DNA from: CALBPI01 sp038533155
GTDB lineage: Bacteria; Pseudomonadota; Gammaproteobacteria; Steroidobacterales; Woeseiaceae
Assembly (NCBI GenBank): GCA_038533155.1
Contig: JBCAZH010000085.1
Location: forward strand, 1-11,131
Length of the DNA: 11,131 nucleotides
Direction: 5' to 3'
Shown: in pieces, positions 5,564 through 11,131 of the stretch
Numbering within the stretch: position 1 is the stretch's first letter
Layout of the letters: every line of letters begins with the position of its first letter
Program-made: the position numbers and the translations under genes
Notes under the pieces: model-generated
The model's database searches: none
The model's input: only the letters and a program-made list of their open reading frames with translations
Told to the model about the DNA's origin: nothing

Positions 5564-7504
5564 ATGCGGACGTTTGATCAGAAGTGGATTTTATTCGGCC
5601 TGGTGATCTTACTGAGCGGCTGTGGGGGCGGCGGGTCGACGGTCAACGATGAACCCGAGAACAGTGAGGCGTTTCTACAGCCGGTTAGCAGTAGCGCCGA
5701 ACTTGAAGCAGCAATCAAGTCTGCATTCACAACGCCTCGTCCGTCGGATCCTTCACCGACGACGGATTCATCCGCAGCGGGATTTTCGTCGACTTACACC
5801 CAAGAGCCTAATGTTGATGAGTTCGATACGGTGCGGTACGACGGCGAGTACTTGTACGTTGCGCCACGACGATACGTTGGCTGTTGTTTTCTCGCGGATG
5901 AACCCGCGACCGACGGCTCGGAAAACACGGGAACACCCGCACAGTCATCGATTCGAATCATGGCAACGGATGCGACGACAGGTGACGTTCAGGTGACCAG
6001 TTCAATTCCGCTGGAAGAGAACGTGACCGTGCAAGGAATGTACACGGATGCCTCATCTCTTTTTGCATTGACAGCGACAGCGTACTACGGCTCCTACGGT
6101 TCACCGTGGGCAGACCTATCGGTGTATGTGCCCGAGCGGCTCGGCTATCGCGTCTACGATCTTACTGACCGCACGATGCCAAACACCGTTGCCGAGGTTG
6201 AAATCGACGGAGTGTTCGTAGAGAGCCGTCGTATCGGCGATACCGTCTATATCATCAGTCGCTACGCGCCCGATATTGACGGTTTGATTTTTGCACCACA
6301 GACCGATTCGGAGATCGCTAACAATCAAGCCATCCTCGCAAACGTTTCGCTCGACGAGCTCACACCGACGATCACGATCAACGGTGTGCAGCGCTCGCTT
6401 GTCGATCCGCAGCAGTGTTTGATCGTCAGAGATGTCACTGAAACCGGTTACCCCGTTCTCACGAACATTACTGCTGTGTCGGTCGATGATCCGACGGAGT
6501 TTCGTAACGTCTGTTTCAACGACAATTCCTTCGGTGCCTATGTATCTCAGACAGCCGTGTATTTCTCCCGTGTTGTCGCACTGGATGACTTGGGGCGAAC
6601 CGGTACACGTATTCATAAGTTCGCGCTGTTCGGAAGTGCAGCCAGCTATCGAGGATCGATTGAGGTAGCCGGCGTCTCTTGGCGCGGTGGTCAGGCTGAC
6701 TTCCGTATGAGTGAGTTGGATGGCGCGCTGCGCGTCGTGACCACCGAGTTCACCAGTACGTCTGGTGACTCGATCGATCACTTTCTGTACGTCATTGCAG
6801 AAGCCACGGGTGGGACATCGCTGGAGGTCGTCGGTCAGCTGCCGAATCCGAGCCGACCAACCCCGATCGGCAAACCGAACGAGCAACTATACGGTGTGCG
6901 GTTTCTTGGCGACCGAGCCTATCTCGTGACATTCGAACGAATTGATCCGCTGTACGCCATTGACCTGTCCGACAATAGCGATCCGAGAATTGCGGGCGAG
7001 CTCACAGTGACGGGCTTCTCCGACTTTTTGCATCCGGTTTCCGATGAATTGCTACTCGGGCTCGGCCGGGCGGAGAGCGGTGCCTTGAAATTTGAATTGT
7101 TCGATGTGCAGAACCTCGCGTCGCCGCTCTCGCGTGGCTCGATCGAAATCGGCGACAACCGGACTTACAGTGAAGCTTTGTACAACCGCCATGCGTTCAC
7201 TTACTTGGCCGCACTAACAGGCCCTGATCGACTGACGATACCGATTGAGCGTATCGAACTTTCCGACAACCTATTTTCGTCGCGAACATCGCTAGGTTTG
7301 TTCGAGATTGCGGACAAGGAGACGCCATCGCTTGCGTCGATTCGCGCAGTCGGGGAATTGAGCATCGACCCGTCACTGGAGGACGATCAGTACTTTTTCA
7401 GCAGTCGTGCGTTCATCGACCAAGAGTTCATTTTCTGGGTGCGAGACGAAACAGTCTGGAGCGCTAACTGGAACCTTCCGGAGGTTTTGAACGGTCCTTT
7501 CTGA
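5564..7504 (+). CDS. Secreted beta-propeller lipoprotein (COG4880/PF09826-like)
   Basis: The ATG at 5564 is preceded by AGGAG (5551-5555) with an 8-nt spacer. It gives a 646-residue precursor with a lipoprotein signal: positive and hydrophobic segment at 6-18, then lipobox L17-S18-G19-C20 followed by Gly, so an outer-membrane anchor is likely (no Asp at +2). An in-frame GTG at 5534 would put ten polar residues ahead of the signal and is not used here. STYTQEPNVDEFDTVRYDGE (77-94), followed by YLYVA, matches the VDE-x-D-x-x-K/R-x-DGxYxYV opening of the secreted beta-propeller family distantly related to WD40 repeats. Repeated YxVxF-x-R-x-DPLYAIDLSD-type strands continue to the C-terminus. Cys107-Cys108 are adjacent, in an apparent loop. 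Function is unknown. It is divergent from the MipA operon and shares its control region. Confidence 0.8.
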   Translation: MRTFDQKWILFGLVILLSGCGGGGSTVNDEPENSEAFLQPVSSSAELEAAIKSAFTTPRPSDPSPTTDSSAAGFSSTYTQEPNVDEFDTVRYDGEYLYVAPRRYVGCCFLADEPATDGSENTGTPAQSSIRIMATDATTGDVQVTSSIPLEENVTVQGMYTDASSLFALTATAYYGSYGSPWADLSVYVPERLGYRVYDLTDRTMPNTVAEVEIDGVFVESRRIGDTVYIISRYAPDIDGLIFAPQTDSEIANNQAILANVSLDELTPTITINGVQRSLVDPQQCLIVRDVTETGYPVLTNITAVSVDDPTEFRNVCFNDNSFGAYVSQTAVYFSRVVALDDLGRTGTRIHKFALFGSAASYRGSIEVAGVSWRGGQADFRMSELDGALRVVTTEFTSTSGDSIDHFLYVIAEATGGTSLEVVGQLPNPSRPTPIGKPNEQLYGVRFLGDRAYLVTFERIDPLYAIDLSDNSDPRIAGELTVTGFSDFLHPVSDELLLGLGRAESGALKFELFDVQNLASPLSRGSIEIGDNRTYSEALYNRHAFTYLAALTGPDRLTIPIERIELSDNLFSSRTSLGLFEIADKETPSLASIRAVGELSIDPSLEDDQYFFSSRAFIDQEFIFWVRDETVWSANWNLPEVLNGPF

Positions 7505-7513
7505 TTGACGGGG

Positions 7514-7554
7514 ACTGCCGTAGCGCACGCCAAGGGGTGCTGTGCTGCGGCAGT
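7514..7554 (+). terminator. Stem-loop after the lipoprotein gene, probable terminator
   Basis: Arms ACTGCCGTAGCGCA (7514-7527) and TGTGCTGCGGCAGT (7541-7554) pair over 14 bp with two G-T wobbles; CGCC and GGTG in the 13-nt loop can pair further. It starts 10 nt after the stop. Only TTT follows, so intrinsic termination may be weak. Confidence 0.5.
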
Positions 7555-7585
7555 TTCGCGGTACGACCGTGTTGTCGCATTGGCG

Positions 7586-7591
7586 TATACT
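7586..7591 (+). promoter_or_regulatory. Candidate -10 element for the stress protein/oxidoreductase operon
   Basis: TATACT matches 5 of 6 bases of the sigma-70 -10 and would start transcription near 7598, about 30 nt before the ATG. No good -35 is present at 16-18 nt, so an activator or another sigma factor such as RpoS could be involved (inference). Confidence 0.35.
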
Positions 7592-7614
7592 AAAAAGCTC
7601 CACCCTTGGGTTGC

Positions 7615-7622
7615 AAGAGGAG
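7615..7622 (+). promoter_or_regulatory. Strong ribosome binding site of the stress protein gene
   Basis: AAGAGGAG sits 6 nt before ATG 7629. It selects this start over the upstream in-frame start at 7542, which would overlap the terminator hairpin and add 29 residues unlike the family. Confidence 0.8.
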
Positions 7623-7628
7623 CTTTTC

Positions 7629-8504
7629 ATGCGTTCTATTGTTGTCCCCGTAGCGGATCGTCCAGAGTGTGCTGAGGCTCTGACAACCGCTTTTTCCCTA
7701 GCTTACCGTTTGAACGCCAACGTCCACGGGTTCCATATTCGCCCCCATCGCCGCGAAGAGAAACCCAAAGCGCGTCCGTCTCTCGACCTATCTCGCGGGC
7801 TGATTGGATTAGGTGATTTTTTCGATGAACTCACCGAAAAACAGGTTGAATTGAATAGCAAAGCCGCGGCGCGGTTGTTCCGTTCGTTGTGCGAGTCTCA
7901 TGGGTTTGAGTCCAAAAAACGCGTAGGTCTGAATCAGGTAGGTGGTCAAGCCATCTGGCGTGAGCTGGTCGGCAGCCCGCAAAGGCAATTCGCAATTGTG
8001 GGTCCACTCGCCGACATGCTTGTCGTGTCTCGACCGAAAAAATCGACATCGAAGCGCGCGCGAGCGTTCCTGCTTGCAGCATTGATGCAAAGCGCACGGC
8101 CGGTGCTAGTGCTGCCCCAGCGCAAGGCTAAGACCGTGGGGCGCTCAATCTTGGTGGCTTGGAATCAGTCTGTCGAGGCTGCCGCCATGGTCCACGCCGC
8201 GGTTCCGATGCTTCAGACTGCCGACGCCGTCCATATTGTCAGCGCCGGAAAACAGGATGGCAGCGGACCGAAGTCGACGGCGGTTGCGGAGTATCTGAGA
8301 GGTTGGGGCGTCAAGGCGAGCACGACGCAAACGCGCGGCCGCAACGATCGCGATGAGCTGATCGAAATCTACAAGGACAAGAACTGCGACCTGATGGTGA
8401 TGGGCGCGTATAGCCGTGCGCGCTGGCGTGAAACGGTATTCGGTGGATTGACCGAGCATGTCCTCTTCAAGGCCAAACTCCCCGCTTTGATGATGCATCG
8501 ATGA
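7629..8504 (+). CDS. Tandem universal stress protein (UspA family)
   Basis: 291 residues, the length of a two-domain Usp. The first domain begins at MRSIVVPVADRPECAEAL, the second at about 172 (RSILVAWNQSVEAAAMVHAA). The C-terminal copy keeps the recognisable nucleotide-site region, DLMVMGAYSRARWRETVFGG (254-273) followed by LTEHVL and KAKLPALMMHR, similar to the G-2x-G-9x-G element of ATP-binding Usps but with Ser in place of the second Gly. The N-terminal copy lacks this motif and has diverged, with a long insert at about 42-75. These cytoplasmic proteins help cells survive stress or growth arrest, usually by unknown means. The stop TGA (8502-8504) overlaps the start of the next gene, so the two are co-translated and probably function in the same condition. 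Confidence 0.85.
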   Translation: MRSIVVPVADRPECAEALTTAFSLAYRLNANVHGFHIRPHRREEKPKARPSLDLSRGLIGLGDFFDELTEKQVELNSKAAARLFRSLCESHGFESKKRVGLNQVGGQAIWRELVGSPQRQFAIVGPLADMLVVSRPKKSTSKRARAFLLAALMQSARPVLVLPQRKAKTVGRSILVAWNQSVEAAAMVHAAVPMLQTADAVHIVSAGKQDGSGPKSTAVAEYLRGWGVKASTTQTRGRNDRDELIEIYKDKNCDLMVMGAYSRARWRETVFGGLTEHVLFKAKLPALMMHR

Positions 8505-10681
8505 AACGTCACGCCGTCGGTGGCGGCATGAAAAAGGTGCTGTACACGTTGTCGACCGTGCAACGTATCGGTATCAAAAAATCCGCCAAGGCCTTGCGCT
8601 CAAAGAATGCCTGCAAGGCCTGCGCGTATGGGATGGGCGGTCAACTCGGTGGCATGACGAACGAGGCGGGTGAGTTCCCGTCGGTGTGCAACAAAAGCGT
8701 TCAAGCTCAATCGACCGACATTCAGCCTGCGATTCCTAAGGCGGTTTTCACGCACTCGCTCGAAGACTTGCGCGAGCTTTCCGCGCATGAGCTTGAGCAT
8801 CTCGGCCGTCTGGCCAACCCGCTCTGGAAGCCTGCGGGTGCGGAAAGCTACCAGCCCATAACTTGGGATCAAGCATTCGATCAGGCGCTGGATGGTCTGC
8901 GCAAGAGTGATCCGCGTAGGAGCTTTTTTTATTCGTCGGGGCGTTCATCAAACGAGGCGGGTTTCGTATTCCAGTTGTTGGCGAGGGTTTGGGGAACGAA
9001 CAATATCAACAATTGTTCGTACTACTGCCATCAGGCGACCAGTGCGGCACTGGCGCAAACGATTGGTACTGGCACCGCGACCGTCGAGCTCGATGACCTA
9101 GATCGAAGTGATTTGATCTTTGTCGTGGGCGCGAATCCGGCGTCGAATCACCCACGCTTCATTCATCGGCTCAAAGCCTGCAGAGAGCGTGGCGGACACG
9201 TCATAGTGATCAACCCCGCGCGCGAATCAGGACTGGTGCGGTTCGCTGTGCCGAAAAGTCCAAAGTCATTGCTGCTCGGTGGCACCGACATCGCATCTGC
9301 GTATCTGCAACCCAATATCGGTGAAGACATCGCGCTGTTTAAGGGGTTGGCCAAAGCAGTCATCGAGCAGGCAGCGATTGACCGCACGTTCATTGCGCAG
9401 CACTGCGACGGATTCGAGGCGTTTGCCGAGGATGTGGCATGTACGACATGGGAGACGATCGAGGCACGGACCGGCGTTTCGCAGGCTGCGATCGAAACCG
9501 TTGCTCGTCTGTATTGCGGGAGCTCGCACACCGTGTTCGCTTGGGGTATGGGCATGACCCACCACCTGCATGGCGTCGCGAACATCGAGAGTTTGGCGAA
9601 TCTTGCGCTGATGCGCGGAATGGTCGGTCGGCCAGGTGTCGGGTTGCTGCCGCTGCGCGGGCATTCCAACGTACAAGGCGTTGGGACCATCGGCGTGAAG
9701 CCGGTGTTGCCTGAAACGGTTTTTGAAGCGATGGAAACCCATTTCGGCCTAGCGCTGAGCCGCGACAGCGGTTGGGACACGATGGCGGCGATGCAAGCCT
9801 CCCACGAGGGCAAGGTCGACGCGGCAGTGCTGTTAGGCGGCAACCTTTACGCATCGAATCCGGACAGCCAGTGGGCGGCAGCGGCGTTGGACAAGATTCC
9901 GTTTCGGATCGCTCTGACGACGACACTCAACCAATCTCATATTCATGGTGTTTCGGGCGATGTTTTGGTCTTGCCGGTCGCTGCGCGCGATGAGGAACCT
10001 CAGGCGACTACGCAAGAGTCCATGTTCAATTTCGTGCGACTGAGCGACGGTCAGATTGTGCGTCATCCGAACGTGCGATCCGAAATTGAGATTTTGGTGA
10101 CCATCGCAAAGCGGTTGCTACCGGAATCGCCGATCGATTGGAACGCATTTGCTGAACATAGAGAGATTCGCCAGGCCATTGCGGCGATCGTGCCTGGGAT
10201 GTCCGCTCTAAAGGATATCGATGTCGCCAAGCGTGAGTTTCACATAGCGCAACGCTTGCTGCACCAACCGGTGTTTCAAACCGAATCGGGTCGTGCTCGA
10301 TTCACTGTGGCTCCGCTACCACGGCATTCCTCGGAAGCGCCGTTTCGATTGACTACAGTTCGCAGCGAAGGGCAATTCAACTCGATCATCTATGAAGAGC
10401 GCGATAGCTACCGCGGGACGGACACGCGCTGGGCGGTGCTGTTGGCAGAATCGGATATTGCCGAGTTAGGAATTGCGGTTGGGGACTTGGTGGATATTCG
10501 TTCGGCGCAAGGTTGTATGAGGCGCGTGCGTGTGTTTGAGCACGACCTCCCACCGGGCAATGTGATGGCGTTCTTTCCAGAAGCAAATTGTCTGACAGCA
10601 ACCGCGGTCGACGCACGATCCAAGACACCTGCCTTCAAGCACACGCCAATTTGGATTACACCGTCCGATTGCCAGCTGTGA
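8501..10681 (+). CDS. FdhF/YdeP-family molybdopterin oxidoreductase
   Basis: 726 residues, a normal length for the YdeP branch of the formate dehydrogenase-alpha-like family. Near the N-terminus CKACAYGMGGQLGGM...CNKS supplies Cys38, Cys41 and Cys63. NNCSYYCH (170-177) aligns by pattern with the segment holding the Sec/Cys molybdenum ligand of FdhF, making Cys176 the likely ligand, followed by His177. GANPASNHPRF (210-220) and the GMVGRPGVGLLPLRGHSNVQG stretch (373-393) are cofactor-binding landmarks. The C-terminal molydop-binding domain (about 614-720) has TVRSEGQFNS and ARSKTPAFKH. The substrate is unknown; E. coli YdeP is linked to acid resistance. The ATG at 8501 overlaps the stress protein stop as ATGA. 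A later ATG at 8528 is possible, but the family usually has a Gly-Gly just before the equivalent position, favouring 8501. There is no export signal, so it is probably cytoplasmic. Confidence 0.9.
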   Translation: MKRHAVGGGMKKVLYTLSTVQRIGIKKSAKALRSKNACKACAYGMGGQLGGMTNEAGEFPSVCNKSVQAQSTDIQPAIPKAVFTHSLEDLRELSAHELEHLGRLANPLWKPAGAESYQPITWDQAFDQALDGLRKSDPRRSFFYSSGRSSNEAGFVFQLLARVWGTNNINNCSYYCHQATSAALAQTIGTGTATVELDDLDRSDLIFVVGANPASNHPRFIHRLKACRERGGHVIVINPARESGLVRFAVPKSPKSLLLGGTDIASAYLQPNIGEDIALFKGLAKAVIEQAAIDRTFIAQHCDGFEAFAEDVACTTWETIEARTGVSQAAIETVARLYCGSSHTVFAWGMGMTHHLHGVANIESLANLALMRGMVGRPGVGLLPLRGHSNVQGVGTIGVKPVLPETVFEAMETHFGLALSRDSGWDTMAAMQASHEGKVDAAVLLGGNLYASNPDSQWAAAALDKIPFRIALTTTLNQSHIHGVSGDVLVLPVAARDEEPQATTQESMFNFVRLSDGQIVRHPNVRSEIEILVTIAKRLLPESPIDWNAFAEHREIRQAIAAIVPGMSALKDIDVAKREFHIAQRLLHQPVFQTESGRARFTVAPLPRHSSEAPFRLTTVRSEGQFNSIIYEERDSYRGTDTRWAVLLAESDIAELGIAVGDLVDIRSAQGCMRRVRVFEHDLPPGNVMAFFPEANCLTATAVDARSKTPAFKHTPIWITPSDCQL

Positions 10682-10833
10682 TAACTCAGATGCGACCGGA
10701 CAGTCATTGTCAGATTTAATCGCGACTAGAGGCCGCTCTGAGCCCGGTACCAGCCACCAGAGCGACAACGATAGAGATATACTGAGAGGCTGCTAATGAC
10801 CCAAAGCGGACTGTCAACACACACTGAAAATTT
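10682..10833. other. Intergenic region after the oxidoreductase gene
   Basis: A 152-bp stretch. CGCTCTG (10734-10740) and CAGAGCG (10758-10764) can form a 7-bp stem with a 17-nt loop but no T-tract follows, so a terminator is doubtful. TATACT at 10778-10783 resembles a -10 without a matching -35. The short leader ORF described separately begins at 10796. Confidence 0.4.
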
Positions 10834-10837
10834 ATGA
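10796..10837 (+). CDS. Possible 13-codon leader ORF
   Basis: ATG 10796 to TGA 10835-10837 encodes MTQSGLSTHTENL. GAGAGG (10784-10789) lies 6 nt upstream as a ribosome site, while the larger downstream ORF has none of its own. The TGA overlaps the downstream ATG (10834-10836) as ATGA. This is the geometry of a leader peptide that delivers ribosomes to the next start, but an ORF this short can arise by chance. Confidence 0.3.
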   Translation: MTQSGLSTHTENL

Positions 10838-11131
10838 TCGAACGAGCATTCGATATCTTTGGCAGATCTGCATTCGGCCATAATCTCTTCGCAAACAACA
10901 AGACAGCCATTCGCTTTGAGCTTGCATTGGGCAATACTCGAATAGAAAGGTTCGATACGGCCTTGCACAGGGTCAGTACCGTAGCGCGACACATATTCAA
11001 AGACTCAGACAATTTGTGCGTCTGCTTGACGTACTACGGCAGTTCGTTCACAAGTGCAAAGCAGTCCTTTCGCACTCTAGAAGAGCTGGAGGTCAGAGTT
11101 AATCGTCCATACTTCGTTGATCGAGAGCACG
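10834..11131 (+). CDS. Hypothetical protein, possibly DUF3885-like, 3' truncated
   Basis: The frame is open from ATG 10834 to the window end, giving 99 codons without a stop; an in-frame TGA at 10825-10827 closes it upstream, so this is the first possible Met. It begins MIERAFDIFGRSAFG. The segment TAIRFELALGN then ERFDTALHRV, and a hydrophobic strand after FKDSDNLCVCLTYYG, recall the IRFELG...R-A...F...D-x-L-x-x-V pattern of DUF3885 proteins. This match is from memory and is tentative. There is no signal peptide or membrane segment, so it is probably cytoplasmic. Function is unknown. Base composition is more AT-rich than the neighbouring oxidoreductase gene, with codons such as AGA and ATA, which may hint at accessory DNA. 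Its start overlaps the possible leader ORF. Confidence 0.5.
   Translation, partial: MIERAFDIFGRSAFGHNLFANNKTAIRFELALGNTRIERFDTALHRVSTVARHIFKDSDNLCVCLTYYGSSFTSAKQSFRTLEELEVRVNRPYFVDREH

Noticed and set aside
6116..6886. 256-codon minus-strand frame inside the beta-propeller lipoprotein gene
   Set aside because: Antisense shadow with no domain, no ribosome site and unlikely composition; the plus-strand frame has a clear lipobox and family motif.
9163..9926. Three overlapping minus-strand frames of 158-226 codons inside the oxidoreductase gene
   Set aside because: Several long antisense frames in one place reflect composition. The plus-strand product is recognisable along its whole length.
10778..10783. 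TATACT as a promoter for the right-end gene
   Set aside because: There is no -35 at 16-18 nt, and a start near 10790 would exclude the GAGAGG site of the leader ORF. It is kept only as a remark in the intergenic entry.
10716..11012. Minus-strand frames of 88-98 codons at the right end
   Set aside because: They overlap the plus-strand frame open to the window edge, and they show no motif or ribosome site that I can recognise. The plus frame has a better protein-like pattern, though confidence is only moderate.

Overview
The window looks like chromosomal DNA of a gammaproteobacterium, probably marine or environmental. Grounds: an RstA/RstB-type two-component pair sits behind MipA/OmpV and DUF3019-type envelope genes (an order known from Gammaproteobacteria such as Shewanella relatives), there is a YdeP-type molybdopterin oxidoreductase, and the proteins have typical Gram-negative signal peptides and a lipobox. 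A run of exactly 100 N (4356-4455) marks a scaffold join of unknown true length, as in a draft or metagenome assembly. No rRNA, tRNA, CRISPR array, transposase or phage gene was seen.

Layout. (1) 1-2232, plus strand: the 3' part of a large secreted Asp-box (BNR/VPS10-like) beta-propeller protein. (2) 2314-5368, minus strand: a compact operon read leftwards, made of a MipA/OmpV outer-membrane protein, a small exported DUF3019-like protein broken by the assembly gap, an RstA-like response regulator and an RstB-like sensor kinase. Junctions are a 2-nt gap, a GTGA overlap and a direct stop/start abutment. (3) 5369-5563: a divergent intergenic region with a plausible minus-strand promoter, a direct repeat just upstream of its -35 and an inverted repeat nearer the plus-strand gene. 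(4) 5564-7504, plus strand: a lipoprotein with a COG4880/PF09826-type beta-propeller. (5) 7629-10681, plus strand: a tandem universal stress protein whose stop overlaps the start of an FdhF/YdeP-family molybdopterin oxidoreductase. (6) 10682-11131: a more AT-rich end with a 13-codon possible leader ORF overlapping the start of a gene cut off by the window edge, possibly DUF3885-like.

How the genes may work together. The minus-strand operon reads as an envelope-sensing module: the kinase samples the periplasm, the regulator probably controls its own operon, and the outputs are an outer-membrane barrel and a small periplasmic protein. The divergent lipoprotein shares the control region and may belong to the same regulon (inference). 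The stress protein and oxidoreductase form a second transcription unit likely used under stress or redox change. Nothing here proves a new system. The best leads are the coupled MipA/DUF3019/two-component operon with its candidate operator, the stress protein/oxidoreductase coupling, and the leader-ORF arrangement at the right end.
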